Source: a bacterium (lineage in GTDB: Bacteria; UBP14; UBA6098). Taken from it: a stretch of DNA of 52,101 nt. This document shows, in pieces, positions 20,676 through 30,405 of the stretch (position 1 is its first letter; each line of letters opens with the position of its first letter). Location of the stretch: contig JAGLDC010000019.1 of NCBI GenBank assembly GCA_023145965.1, positions 1 through 52,101 on the forward strand, given 5' to 3'. The notes under the pieces were generated by a model, which was given only the letters and a program-made list of their open reading frames with translations, did not search any database and was not told the DNA's origin. The position numbers and the translations under genes were made by a program.

Positions 20676-23540
20676 ATGCGAATTTCAATCCTCCCGATAA
20701 TTGCAGTGATAGCTTTAGCCTTTTCTGCGATATCTGAAGACGACCCAACCCGCTGGGCGCCCGGTATGGTTCTCATCGAAGTCGAGCAAAACGAATTCGG
20801 AGACCCAATAATTGATAATGATGGTTTTGTTACAACGGGATGGCCGGAACTCGATCTTATCTGTAGAGACCTTGGAATCGAGCAATGGCAACGAATAATC
20901 CCTATAGCGCCGAACCCGGAATATCGCCGCCGTTGGCACTGGGTTGAGAGATGGTTCCAGTTCTATTTCGATCCCGACGTCACAGATGTTCCCACGGCAG
21001 TCGAAGCCTTAAGGGACGTCAAGGGTGTTAAGATAGTCGAGCCGAACTTTCGCGGTTCGCATTGCGCAACTCCCAACGATATGTTCTATTTAGGACACCA
21101 ATGGTATGTCCGTAAGGTCGGCGCGGATAGGGTCTGGGATTTCACGCAGGGCGACACGACGATCATTCTTTCTGCGGTAGATTCGGGCGTCGATTATATC
21201 CATGAAGATCTGACGAATCTGATCTGGCAAAATTTGGGCGAAGACCTCGACGGCGACGGCATCGTTTTCATCCCCGGCGAGGGATTCGATCCCGACGATA
21301 TTCAACAACTGCCGGACTCGTTCCCGGATTCGACATGGGACACCGACGGCAACGGCTATATCGACGATTTCATCGGCTACGATTTCGTTACTGGAGTTTA
21401 TACCGACGCTTATCGCCATCCAACAGACCCATTAATTAAAGAGGACGGCCTCGATTACGATAATGATCCTAACGATTTCCGTTATAACGGCCACGGAACG
21501 CACTGCACCGGCACGATGGCCGCCGAGGCGAATAACCATATCGGTATCGCCGGAATTACATGGCATACGCAGATCATGTGTCTCCGCGCCGGTTATTACT
21601 CTCGCGATTGCAACGGCTACAACCAAAACGACGCCGTCCTTCGCGGCCTTCAATACGGCGTTTCTATGGGTTGTAGGATTTTCAATTTCAGCTATGGCGG
21701 CGACGACTCGAGCCATTTTGTCCACGCGATCATCGACACCATAGTCAACGACTGGGGTGCACTGATAACGGCGGCCGCCGGCAACGACGACACCGATTTA
21801 ACACATTATCCTTCGGCATATCCGGAGGTTATCGCTATCGCGGCAACAAATCAATCGGACCAAAAGACCTATTTTTCAAATTATAGCCCGACGGTGGACA
21901 TCTCCTCGCCGGGAATTGACATCGGCGCGACCGTGCCGACGTTTTATGAATGCCCTCCGGCGCCATGCGATATGGGATGGTCATCTAACTTCGCCTCGGG
22001 GTATGCAGATTTCCAGGGGACGAGCATGGCGGCACCGGTCGTCGCGGGTTGCGCGGCACTGCTCTGGAGTTTCTTCCCCGACAGTTCGAACCACTGGATT
22101 CGTAACCGTCTCGAAGATTACACCGACTACATTTACGACGTCCACGGAAATGGCTCTTTCGAGGCCGATTCGCAACTCGGCACCGGGCGGATCAATGTTT
22201 TCAAGGCTCTTGCCGCAGGTATATTCCCGTCGCTAACCCTCACCGAAGTTGCTTTCGACGATGAAAACGCCAATGGACGCCCCGAACCTGATGAAGAAGT
22301 GGTAGTCACTCTAACATACGAAAACAGCAACGACCCTACGTGGGCTGCCGCTGTTGGTGTCGAGTTGACTGTCACTACCGAAGACACCCTAATCATTATG
22401 CTCGACAGCATGGCAACAATTGGCACAATCCCACGCGGAAGCAATGGTTCAAACGATACCGATCCGATTGTTTTCAAGATGGACCCTGCATATCGTTATG
22501 GGCACTATGTCAATTTCGATGTTAAACTCACAACACCTGACCGTTACATTCTTATGTCGACGTTCCGGGTTATGGTAGGTTACCCCGAGCTTCTCGTAGC
22601 CTCGGTAGATACCACCTTTACATATATCAATAAAGTCATGGGCTCGCTTCGTTGGGGTGGAGTGCCTTATGATAGTGTTTATATCCCCGAAGGTCTTTCT
22701 ACGGAGATTATGAACCGCCATCGTGCTATAATTTATCTCACCGGCGATGTTTCTGGTATGGATGTCCTCCCCGGATCAATCGAATCCGATCTTGAAACCT
22801 GGCTTACCGCTGAGGGGGGCAGGTTTCTCATGTTGACCGGGCAAGATCTTCCTGAGATGGCTACGCCTTCATGGCTTACGAGCAATTTTGGTGCTCAACA
22901 TGAAGTCGATGTTGTGGCGTTATCTCTCGTTATGAACCTCAAAGGTGTCGATGGAGACATTATCGGTGATGGCATCGAGGATAACATAGCATTCGGCGGC
23001 GGTAGCGCAGTGAATCAACGATTTATGGGAAGCTGTAGCGCTATTGGCGATGGAATCCCCATGATGTATTATGATGCCGGCGATCTTGCGGATTCTACCT
23101 GCGCAGTGAGATATGAATCCCCAACTGGTTGGAAATCCATGCTTCTCGAGTTTGGAATTGAGGGTTTAAGCGATAGTATTCGTTGTACCTTCCTCGACAG
23201 AGCATTGAACTGGGCTAATATTTCATATATTTGGGATGTTCCCGAGCAACCGATTAAGCCTTATACTCTAAAACTTATGCCTCCGTTTCCGAATCCATTC
23301 AACAGCGCAGTGGCTATAGGTTTCGATATTCCCGAGCCAGCTAAGGTGGACATCGATATCTTCGACCTAAGTGGCAGGCTTGTGCGTAATTTCTCTATCC
23401 CAGAGGCCCAGTCCGGGCCAAATATTATTCGTTGGGATGCCAAACTTGAAAACGGCGACCGCCTTCCCACAGGGACTTACCTTTATCGGGTATCTGCGTT
23501 GGGCAAACATGCTAGTAGTAAGATTATATATGTCAAATAA
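20676..23540 (+). CDS. Secreted subtilisin-like serine protease with sorting domain
   Basis: 954 residues. Signal peptide about 1-20, an inhibitor-like prodomain to about residue 130, and an S8 peptidase domain about 135-500. The catalytic triad is complete: Asp169 in SAVDSGVDY, His273 in NGHGTHCTG and Ser450 in GTSMAAPVVAG, with the oxyanion Asn370 in AAAGNDD. An acidic, Asp/Gly-rich insert with calcium-loop character (DLDGDGIVF, DTDGNGYIDD) lies between Asp and His. A beta-rich region follows. The C-terminal 90 residues are a PNPFNSAVAIGFD sorting domain ending SSKIIYVK. It is probably exported to the surface for protein degradation. The catalytic region uses more C-ending codons than either flank. 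It has its own promoter and no terminator before iorB. Confidence 0.95.
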   Translation: MRISILPIIAVIALAFSAISEDDPTRWAPGMVLIEVEQNEFGDPIIDNDGFVTTGWPELDLICRDLGIEQWQRIIPIAPNPEYRRRWHWVERWFQFYFDPDVTDVPTAVEALRDVKGVKIVEPNFRGSHCATPNDMFYLGHQWYVRKVGADRVWDFTQGDTTIILSAVDSGVDYIHEDLTNLIWQNLGEDLDGDGIVFIPGEGFDPDDIQQLPDSFPDSTWDTDGNGYIDDFIGYDFVTGVYTDAYRHPTDPLIKEDGLDYDNDPNDFRYNGHGTHCTGTMAAEANNHIGIAGITWHTQIMCLRAGYYSRDCNGYNQNDAVLRGLQYGVSMGCRIFNFSYGGDDSSHFVHAIIDTIVNDWGALITAAAGNDDTDLTHYPSAYPEVIAIAATNQSDQKTYFSNYSPTVDISSPGIDIGATVPTFYECPPAPCDMGWSSNFASGYADFQGTSMAAPVVAGCAALLWSFFPDSSNHWIRNRLEDYTDYIYDVHGNGSFEADSQLGTGRINVFKALAAGIFPSLTLTEVAFDDENANGRPEPDEEVVVTLTYENSNDPTWAAAVGVELTVTTEDTLIIMLDSMATIGTIPRGSNGSNDTDPIVFKMDPAYRYGHYVNFDVKLTTPDRYILMSTFRVMVGYPELLVASVDTTFTYINKVMGSLRWGGVPYDSVYIPEGLSTEIMNRHRAIIYLTGDVSGMDVLPGSIESDLETWLTAEGGRFLMLTGQDLPEMATPSWLTSNFGAQHEVDVVALSLVMNLKGVDGDIIGDGIEDNIAFGGGSAVNQRFMGSCSAIGDGIPMMYYDAGDLADSTCAVRYESPTGWKSMLLEFGIEGLSDSIRCTFLDRALNWANISYIWDVPEQPIKPYTLKLMPPFPNPFNSAVAIGFDIPEPAKVDIDIFDLSGRLVRNFSIPEAQSGPNIIRWDAKLENGDRLPTGTYLYRVSALGKHASSKIIYVK

Positions 23541-23568
23541 ATAGTATTTAAGTTCACAAAGGGGGAAC

Positions 23569-24153
23569 ATGAATAGCGTTCAAGGCGTTTTTATCACCGG
23601 AGTCGGTGGTCAAGGTATCCTACTCGCGAGTGAGCTTCTCAGTGAAACCGCGCGTCTGACTGGAATGGATGTTAAAAAAAGCGAGGTTCATGGGATGGCC
23701 CAGCGTGGCGGAAGTGTTGTCGGCCATGTTAAGTTTGGCGATAAGGTTCATTCGCCCATTATTAATAAGGGCGAGGCCGATGTTCTTCTTTCTTTCGAGA
23801 AACTCGAAGCCTTGAGATATATCAACTTTGTTAAGCCCGGCGGTATGGTTATCGTTAATAATCAGGAGATAGCCCCCGCGCCAGTTGCTGCAGGTGTTAT
23901 GGATTATCCAGCCGATGCTTGGGATAGAATACACGCTGCGATCCCAAATGCGCTTCTCATCTCGGGTATGGATATAGCAAAAGAGGCCGGTAACACTAGG
24001 GCCACTAATGTAGTCCTTCTGGGTGCTTTGAGTTCCTTTTTGCCTTTCGAGATGGATCTATGGAAACAAGCCATCGAAAACGGAGTTCCACCAAAGTTCG
24101 TCGAGATGAATCTTAAGGCCTTCGATTTAGGAAGAAAGGCTGCAGGTAAATAA
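23569..24153 (+). CDS. iorB: Indolepyruvate ferredoxin oxidoreductase, beta subunit
   Basis: 194 residues, the usual IorB length. It is the gamma-domain subunit of the enzyme that oxidatively decarboxylates aryl pyruvates from aromatic amino acids to aryl-acetyl-CoA, reducing ferredoxin. The signature [16 protein letters not shown] at the N-terminus and [20 protein letters not shown] are characteristic of IorB rather than of the pyruvate or oxoglutarate enzymes. The partner IorA, carrying the TPP and Fe-S sites, is not encoded in this window. AAGGGGG precedes the ATG. The stop overlaps the next start (TAATG), beginning a four-gene operon with the DUF6485, sbcD and sbcC genes. Confidence 0.92.
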   Translation: MNSVQGVFITGVGGQGILLASELLSETARLTGMDVKKSEVHGMAQRGGSVVGHVKFGDKVHSPIINKGEADVLLSFEKLEALRYINFVKPGGMVIVNNQEIAPAPVAAGVMDYPADAWDRIHAAIPNALLISGMDIAKEAGNTRATNVVLLGALSSFLPFEMDLWKQAIENGVPPKFVEMNLKAFDLGRKAAGK

Positions 24154-24347
24154 TGTCCTGCGACCGAGAAGCAATTAACCTTCGCGAATGCAATTGCACA
24201 TATCCATGCGAAAAAAAGGGTAAATGTTGTGAGTGCATTGCCTATCACAGAAAAAGGAATGAGCTTCCGGCCTGCTATTTTAATAAAGAGCAGGAGAAGA
24301 CCTATGACCGCTCGATAGAATATTTCGTGCGAACCCACATAGCCTGA
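24153..24347 (+). CDS. Small cysteine-rich protein (DUF6485-like)
   Basis: 64 residues with cysteines in the pattern [23 protein letters not shown] followed by LPACYF. This resembles the DUF6485 family of small anaerobe proteins. Eight cysteines plus a histidine in 45 residues suggest zinc or Fe-S binding; the function is unknown. The ATG shares its A with the iorB stop, and sbcD begins 9 bases after the stop, so it is embedded in the operon. No signal peptide. Recognition of the family rests on the cysteine pattern from memory. Confidence 0.75.
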   Translation: MSCDREAINLRECNCTYPCEKKGKCCECIAYHRKRNELPACYFNKEQEKTYDRSIEYFVRTHIA

Positions 24348-24355
24348 GGGCTGAA

Positions 24356-25552
24356 TTGACACTGCGAATTCTTCATATCGCCGATGTTCACATCGGAGAT
24401 CGTCGCTATGGGCGCTGGGATCCCACGCGCTCGGTTAACTCACGCCTTGACGATCAGCGCAAATGCCTTAGTTACCTCTCGAATAAGGCTATTGAAGAAA
24501 AAGCACACGCAGTAGTTATTGCAGGAGATATCTACCACACAAAATCGCCTACTCCTTCCGAGGAGGATGTTTTTGCAGAATTCATCGCCCAACTCTCGGA
24601 AAATGGCATTCATATTTTTGCCATAGCTGGTAATCACGAGCGCCCCACATCGCCAGGGCGTGCTTCACCGCTCACTCATATCGATACGCTGAAGATACCA
24701 TTTTTTCACCTATTCACATCTGCTGGGGTTAAATCAATAGATATTGGGGACGAGACCATTTCGGTTGTGGGTATTCCATGGCCGTTGCGTAGTGAAATGG
24801 AGGCTGCGGGCTTCCCGATTAAGGACCTATCTGCCAATTCGCTTGTTTGGGATAAATACATATCTGATCTTCTTAATCGTCTTGTTGCTGAAATACCGGA
24901 GAATTCGATTCCTATTCTAACTGCGCATCTTTGGACAGCAAATATAGCAGGTTGCGGAAGATATAATATTCGCGGCGAGCCGGTTTGCCGTGCCGAGACT
25001 CTTGTTAGAGTTCCTTTCCGATATATAGCGCTAGGTCATGTTCATTCTCACAATATTGTATGGAATTCCCCACTCGCGCTTTACTCTGGAAGTATAGATA
25101 GAACCGACTTTACAGAATCTAAAGAAAAAAAAGGCGCGATTTTGGTCGAAATTGACGGTGATTTGACCTCATGGACTTTTATCGAGACGCCTGCGAGACC
25201 TTTTATTTCAATAGAGATGGACCTTTCCGGTTTTCCGAAACCAACGGAATCGGTTCTCGAGCGTGTGAGGTCTCTCGATCTCGAGGGAGCGATACTTAGG
25301 ATATTGATTACTCAACAAAAAGGCGATCCGCCCATCGATGGACGAAACATTCGGCCAAAATTGACCAAACCTTTTCATATTCAGGTTCTACGTAAAGTTG
25401 TTTCCGAGGATGATAAATCGTTGTTATTCAAGGCTTTTACTCCTTTTTCCGCTCTCGAGGAATATATGAAGAGAACACCTGAATATTTACCATATAAAGA
25501 CAAGCTAATGGAGCTTGCAAGGCTAATAGCTGAGGAGGTTTCGGAGAGGTGA
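24356..25552 (+). CDS. sbcD: Nuclease SbcCD subunit D (Mre11-like)
   Basis: 398 residues; Mn-dependent phosphoesterase that with SbcC cleaves hairpins and processes double-strand ends. The metallophosphatase motifs are in order: LHIADVHIGD at the N-terminus, VIAGDIYHTK, IAGNHERP, ILTAHLWTA and YIALGHVHSH. The C-terminal part is the usual capping region and ends with a helical Rad50-binding segment. It appears to start at TTG 24356 with GAGGG upstream, since the first conserved strand begins only two residues later. It overlaps sbcC by 4 bases (GTGA), indicating translational coupling. Confidence 0.95.
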   Translation: MTLRILHIADVHIGDRRYGRWDPTRSVNSRLDDQRKCLSYLSNKAIEEKAHAVVIAGDIYHTKSPTPSEEDVFAEFIAQLSENGIHIFAIAGNHERPTSPGRASPLTHIDTLKIPFFHLFTSAGVKSIDIGDETISVVGIPWPLRSEMEAAGFPIKDLSANSLVWDKYISDLLNRLVAEIPENSIPILTAHLWTANIAGCGRYNIRGEPVCRAETLVRVPFRYIALGHVHSHNIVWNSPLALYSGSIDRTDFTESKEKKGAILVEIDGDLTSWTFIETPARPFISIEMDLSGFPKPTESVLERVRSLDLEGAILRILITQQKGDPPIDGRNIRPKLTKPFHIQVLRKVVSEDDKSLLFKAFTPFSALEEYMKRTPEYLPYKDKLMELARLIAEEVSER

Positions 25553-28551
25553 CGCCCGTTTGTCTAACTATCGAGGGTTTCAGGAGTTATCGCGAAGCGG
25601 TTGTTCTCGATTTTTCCGGTATTCGAAGGGCATGTGTTATCGGCCCGAATGGTTCCGGTAAGTCCTCCATTGTAATGGCGCTTTTATGGGCACTTTTCGG
25701 TAAATCCAGTGCGAGGAATAACCCCAGTCTAATCAATTCAAAATCTGCTGGTGCCCGCGTCGAACTTATTTTTGATTCCGACAACAAGCGTTTCAGGCTA
25801 ATCAGGGAGCTAAAAGGTTCTCGCAGGACTGCTTCGGCGGAACTTGCCATTTTAGACAACGGCTCGCCGGAGATAATCGCAGAGGGTGTTCGTGATGTCG
25901 ATAACGCAATTTCACGAATTCTTCATATGGGTTATGATGATTTCATTTCTGCAAGTATTTTTGTTCAAGGCGAAGCGAGTCGTTTCTCGACAATGTCTCC
26001 AGCCCATCGAAAGGCCTTTTTTTCCAAGATTCTTGGTATCTCTCTTTGTGAGGAGATATCACGTATTGCGCGCAGTCGTGTCCGAGAAATGGAATCGGAA
26101 AAACGGGCTCGCCAAGAGGAGATTGAAAGGCTCGAAGCTGAGATTGAATCATTCGAGCCCTCTGTAGAACGCCTCGATGAATGCCGATTAAATTATTCGA
26201 TCCTGAAAAAAAGCAGCGAGAAAGCAAAGAGCGAACTCGAAATCATCAATCGTAGGAAAAAGGAAATAGACCATCTCAAATACAAGATAACCTCCGGTGA
26301 AACGGCCATCGAGGCTATAGAAAATGAAATACGAGGTCTAATCGAGGAGATAGCCTCCGATGATAGGCGTCTCGAAGATATTCTGGTGAAAATCAAAGAC
26401 AAACAGGCCATTTTGTCTAAACTCGATGACCTTAAAGACAAGGAAAAGCGATTTGCTGAGCTCGAGATTGCCTTTGTTTCCACGGCCGAATTTCGCCAAG
26501 ATTTAACACGCGAAGAGCAGATAATCGCTGAATGGAAAAGTGATCATAGAAACCGTATCGCCCTTCTCGAAACGAAAGCGGGAGGTTTTCGCGGCGAGAT
26601 CAATAAATTACAGCGGATTCTATCGAGAGAGATTGATTTGACTGAGAAGCACCAAGAGTTCGTTGCTGTTACAAAGACTGTCGAATCGTTGAGAAGGGTG
26701 AAAAAAGAGGCTGATCATCTTAAAAACCGCATTATTGAACTTACAGCGAATATTTCCGCTGAAAAAAGAAGGCTCGATGATACTGCCAATAACTATCGAA
26801 AGAGAATAGAGGATATTCAAAAGGATATTCTTTCTCATAAACCCGATGAACTCATCGTCGAGATTGATGTTTTAGGGAAAGAGATTATCGGCTTACGAGA
26901 CCTGGAAGTGGAACTTGAAAGCACTCGTGCCCTTTGGACAGAAAAAAGCAGCGCCAAAGCGGCAATCGAAGCGGAAATTGGAAGACTCGAAACTCAAATC
27001 GAGGAGGAATCTAATAAAGTTTCGTTGATAGAAACATCGGGATCCAGTGAATGTCCTCTTTGCGGCCAGCCACTCGATGACAAGCATCGTGGCAAGGTTT
27101 TTATCGATCTACTTGCAATACTCGATAGTAATAAACGAGTTCTTATCTTAAAGAAAAAAGAACTTAATAAAATTGCTCTCGCTCTCGATGAAATTAAGTC
27201 TCGTGGCGAAAGATTAAAGGCAAAATCTTCAAGCCTTTCTGAACTAAGCGATAAACTTCTCCAAAAAAAGGCCACACTATATTCTCTCCAAAAGAAGCAA
27301 AAAGAAAAGACCGATTTTGAAGACAGCCTTAATACTGTCGAGCAAGCTCTTGCGGATTCGGATTTTCTTCCCGAGGAACGGGAAGCACTTGAAAGCCTGC
27401 AAGAACAATATACTAGAAAGGCCGTTTCGGAGGAGTTTATCACAAGTTCCTTTGAGAAGCTCGATTCCCTCCGCGAAAGCGAATACGAATTCCTTAGACT
27501 TCCCGAGTTTAAAAAGGAGGCTGAAAATCTTCAAGTCAAGTTTGATAAAATAAAGTTATCTCTTAAAAAAGAACGCGATAATTTCGAATCTTGCTCGGAG
27601 GTTTTGATAAACATATCGAAAGTTGACGAATTGAAACATCGCCTTGCCGAGATAGCATATGATAAAAATGAGCATAAAGCCTTGAAGGATAAGCTTTCCG
27701 CTGTTAAATCTCTTATCGAGAGACTTCACTCCATAGAGATGGTCGAAAATACCGCGATGGAGATAGAGAAAAGGGCAATTAGAACTCGGGAAAAGCTTCA
27801 TTCCATGCAAATTCGCAAAAAAGAAGCCGAGAAAAAGAACGAAATACTCATGTCGCAAATGCCAGATTCCACCAAATTTTTGCACGAAATCGAATTAGTG
27901 GAACAAAAGAACGCCACTATCGCAAAGGATTTTACAGCTTGCGTTATTGAGCTATCGAAAGCGGAGCTAGAGGTCAAAACCCTCGAGTCAATTAAAAAAA
28001 GACTTATTACTACCGATGGAAAATTAACTGAGCTCCTCGATAAAGAGCGAATTCACCGCCTTTTAGCAACAGCAATGGGTAAAGATGGCGTTCCGGCATT
28101 CGTAATTTCGCATTCGCTTCCGGAGATAGAGCGAGAAGCAGACGAGCTACTTGCTCTTCTTTCCAGCGAAGAGATGGCGGTGCATCTTTCACCCGAAGAG
28201 GATAAAGACGATCTTCGTTTGCGAATCTCCGACTCCGATGGCGAGCGCCCTTACGAAAGTTATTCTGGTGGCGAGAGTTTTCGCGTCGATTTCGCATTGC
28301 GTCTGGCGCTTTCACGTTTCCTTGCAAAGCGAAGCAGCGCCGAGCTTTCCATGCTAATAATCGATGAGGGTTTTGGCACTCAGGATAGCGAAGGGCTCGC
28401 GCTGTTAATCGAGGCGCTTCGTTCGGTGGAAAATGAGTTTTCATTGATACTCGTGGTTACACATCTTGAAAGCTTGAAAGAGGAATTCGACCAGATAGTC
28501 GAGGTCAGGAAGACCACGAAAAGAGGAAGCTATCTGAATATTTATGTTTAG
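25549..28551 (+). CDS. sbcC: Nuclease SbcCD subunit C (Rad50-like ATPase)
   Basis: 1000 residues of SMC-like architecture. Walker A GPNGSGKSS is at residues 32-40 and long coiled coils run from about 170 to 860. A zinc hook CPLC lies at residues 502-505 in the centre. The ABC signature is in YSGGESFRVDFALRLALS near 904 and Walker B LIIDEGFGTQD near 935. The hook position splits the coil almost evenly, as expected for intact Rad50/SbcC. It starts with GTG inside the sbcD stop. No intact gene follows in the same direction; the next gene is convergent. It probably maintains replication forks and processes palindromic DNA. That is of note because perfect long inverted repeats occur in this chromosome. 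Confidence 0.95.
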   Translation: MTPVCLTIEGFRSYREAVVLDFSGIRRACVIGPNGSGKSSIVMALLWALFGKSSARNNPSLINSKSAGARVELIFDSDNKRFRLIRELKGSRRTASAELAILDNGSPEIIAEGVRDVDNAISRILHMGYDDFISASIFVQGEASRFSTMSPAHRKAFFSKILGISLCEEISRIARSRVREMESEKRARQEEIERLEAEIESFEPSVERLDECRLNYSILKKSSEKAKSELEIINRRKKEIDHLKYKITSGETAIEAIENEIRGLIEEIASDDRRLEDILVKIKDKQAILSKLDDLKDKEKRFAELEIAFVSTAEFRQDLTREEQIIAEWKSDHRNRIALLETKAGGFRGEINKLQRILSREIDLTEKHQEFVAVTKTVESLRRVKKEADHLKNRIIELTANISAEKRRLDDTANNYRKRIEDIQKDILSHKPDELIVEIDVLGKEIIGLRDLEVELESTRALWTEKSSAKAAIEAEIGRLETQIEEESNKVSLIETSGSSECPLCGQPLDDKHRGKVFIDLLAILDSNKRVLILKKKELNKIALALDEIKSRGERLKAKSSSLSELSDKLLQKKATLYSLQKKQKEKTDFEDSLNTVEQALADSDFLPEEREALESLQEQYTRKAVSEEFITSSFEKLDSLRESEYEFLRLPEFKKEAENLQVKFDKIKLSLKKERDNFESCSEVLINISKVDELKHRLAEIAYDKNEHKALKDKLSAVKSLIERLHSIEMVENTAMEIEKRAIRTREKLHSMQIRKKEAEKKNEILMSQMPDSTKFLHEIELVEQKNATIAKDFTACVIELSKAELEVKTLESIKKRLITTDGKLTELLDKERIHRLLATAMGKDGVPAFVISHSLPEIEREADELLALLSSEEMAVHLSPEEDKDDLRLRISDSDGERPYESYSGGESFRVDFALRLALSRFLAKRSSAELSMLIIDEGFGTQDSEGLALLIEALRSVENEFSLILVVTHLESLKEEFDQIVEVRKTTKRGSYLNIYV

Positions 28552-28625
28552 CCACCACAGAGGTTTGAATCGGTCTAAATACGCCTTATGAAATGTGAAT
28601 AGATAGATTAAATCCCTATTTAGGG

Positions 28626-29156
28626 CTATTCGGCTGAACGGAGTATTCGGATTATCTCGCCGGGATTTTCGGCTTCGCGCAGCTCTTTGCGTATCTCCGC
28701 AGAATACAAGATACTCGCGAGTTTCGATTCAATTCTAAGGTAGATTTTGTCATCGTAAGGCGGAGAAACCATCACGAAAAAAAGGTCCACCGGTTTGCCA
28801 TCGTTAGAATCCCAGTCGATCGGGTAACTCGTTTTCGCGAAACCTAAGGTGAGATCGCGAGCGTGTATAGTGCGAACATGTGGAATTGCTATGCCGTGGT
28901 CTATCGCGGTGGATGCTTTGCGTTCGCGGTTAATAAGGTCGATTAGAATCTTGCGCTTATGTTGAATGTTACCCGATGGGCAGATGATTTCGACCAGTTC
29001 TTCGATGACCTGTTCGCGCATTTGCACCACAGAAGGAAGTCCCGGCTCATCTTCATCTGCTTCGACTGATATCTCGTGCCATTCTTGTGGCTTCTCGAGC
29101 TCGAGTCGGATTGTCTCCGTGGTCAGGAGTCTGGATATTTTCGCTTCTTTTGCCGT
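28626..29156 (-). CDS. PTS fructose/nitrogen-type EIIA domain protein with non-canonical start
   Basis: A PtsN-like EIIA domain. The phosphorylatable histidine sits in TAIDHGIAIPHVRT, and the domain ends with the helix preceding IIRILRSAE. The domain's first strand and helix (AKISRLLTTETIRLELE) lie upstream of the first canonical start codon, a GTG at 29030. In-frame coding similarity extends to about 29156. A GAGG site is followed six bases later by ACG, one base after the stop of the preceding gene. The 5' boundary given assumes ACG initiation (176 residues); ATA or CTG nearby are alternatives. An insert of about 25 acidic residues separates the first strand from VQMREQVIEELVEII. It probably has a regulatory rather than sugar-transport role. 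Confidence 0.7.
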   Translation of the reverse strand, partial: TAKEAKISRLLTTETIRLELEKPQEWHEISVEADEDEPGLPSVVQMREQVIEELVEIICPSGNIQHKRKILIDLINRERKASTAIDHGIAIPHVRTIHARDLTLGFAKTSYPIDWDSNDGKPVDLFFVMVSPPYDDKIYLRIESKLASILYSAEIRKELREAENPGEIIRILRSAE

Positions 29157-29157
29157 G

Positions 29158-30405
29158 TTATTCCTCTATCGATCTATGTGATACCATCTCGCTCGCAGAT
29201 ACGAATTCTATTCCCCATTTATCTAGGCTTGGTAAGATTCTTTTGATTGCTATTATAGTATTTGGGCGCGCGTGGCCGACTATTAACATACCATCTTTGG
29301 TTTCCCTGCTTCTTAATGCCAAATCGATGAATTTACGCGCAATAGCCGAGGTGTCGTCCACGACATCTATATTGCCATCCTGTGAAGTTACTGGTATTCC
29401 GCACTTTCCGATTTCCTCTTCGGCGCATGTGTAAACCGAGGTTCGGCTATCGATATAAAAAAGCCCACTATTTTTAAGCGCTTTTCCAACAATACACATG
29501 GTTTTTTTGTCCGCAGTAGCCCTGCTTCCCATGTGGTTGTTAATACCGACTGCTTTTGGAAGGTTGGCTATAGCTGTTTCGATGCGTTTTATAATTTCTT
29601 TCTCGGGTAAATCGACGAAAATAGCCTTTTCCCCGGGATCTACTTTTGGATAAGCATCCGGTTCCATCGGCATATGGACTATTATCTCGATCTCCTTTGC
29701 AACAAGTGCTGCATAAACCTCCGGTGTAAATTCTTCGAAAGGCATAACGCTGGCAGTATATGGAATTCCCAGGTCGAGAAATCCCTTTATTTTATTGAGA
29801 GGAAGCGCTCCAAAGTCGTCTATAACTAAGCACACCTTGCCTTTAAGGGGTTCTTTTTGTTCTCTTGAGACTTTTATTCGCCGTGTGATTATGCCTCCGA
29901 AACCTGCTTGAATTGTTATTTGGCGCCCGAGTTTATTTTCAATACAGTCGATTATTTCTCCTCCGGCACTTCTCCACGATGATTGGATAAGGTGATTGGC
30001 CATAGACATTGGGAATGCGCGCGAGATTTCCGCGCGTATTTCAATAAGGTCTCTGCCTAAACCCTCAATTTGGCCGGCTTTGCGAATATGCAGCTCACTT
30101 TTGGGTGCACCAAGTTTGGCTAAGGCATTAAAGAGTGCCTCATCTAGGTTATCTTCGGTGGTCGGTTGTTTACTGCCATTTTTAACTGTGTATTCGGCTA
30201 TCGATTCATTTGCTTCGTCGTTGGAGTTTATTGTATCGATTACAGGAGAAGGTGAGGTTTCGGAAGTCTTTTGGTGAAATACTGAGTAAAGAAGAAACAC
30301 AAGCGCAGTGATAATTATTGTGCCAAGGGCGATTCCAACAACGAGCCGCCATACCTTAGATGGAGGTTTCTTACTACGTTTTTTTCTGTGGTAAATTTGT
30401 GCCAT
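29158..30405 (-). CDS. Divergent polysaccharide deacetylase family protein (YibQ/DUF610)
   Basis: 415 residues. A short basic N-terminus and one transmembrane helix at about 20-42 anchor it, with the catalytic-like domain outside. A low-complexity linker follows, then the divergent polysaccharide deacetylase domain from about residue 190: KGKVCLVIDDFGAL, IPYTASVMPF, EIIVHMPMEP, GINNHMGSRAT, LFYIDSRTS and MLIVGHARPNTI. These conserved Asp/His positions are those of the YibQ group. Family members are thought to act on envelope polysaccharide; no substrate is known here. The start overlaps the stop of a doubtful 75-codon frame upstream. The EIIA-like gene follows within one base. Confidence 0.88.
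   Translation of the reverse strand: MAQIYHRKKRSKKPPSKVWRLVVGIALGTIIITALVFLLYSVFHQKTSETSPSPVIDTINSNDEANESIAEYTVKNGSKQPTTEDNLDEALFNALAKLGAPKSELHIRKAGQIEGLGRDLIEIRAEISRAFPMSMANHLIQSSWRSAGGEIIDCIENKLGRQITIQAGFGGIITRRIKVSREQKEPLKGKVCLVIDDFGALPLNKIKGFLDLGIPYTASVMPFEEFTPEVYAALVAKEIEIIVHMPMEPDAYPKVDPGEKAIFVDLPEKEIIKRIETAIANLPKAVGINNHMGSRATADKKTMCIVGKALKNSGLFYIDSRTSVYTCAEEEIGKCGIPVTSQDGNIDVVDDTSAIARKFIDLALRSRETKDGMLIVGHARPNTIIAIKRILPSLDKWGIEFVSASEMVSHRSIEE

Noticed and set aside
28613-28625. CCCTA TT TAGGG palindrome after sbcC as terminator
   Set aside because: Only 5 bp with no T-tract on either strand; not convincing.
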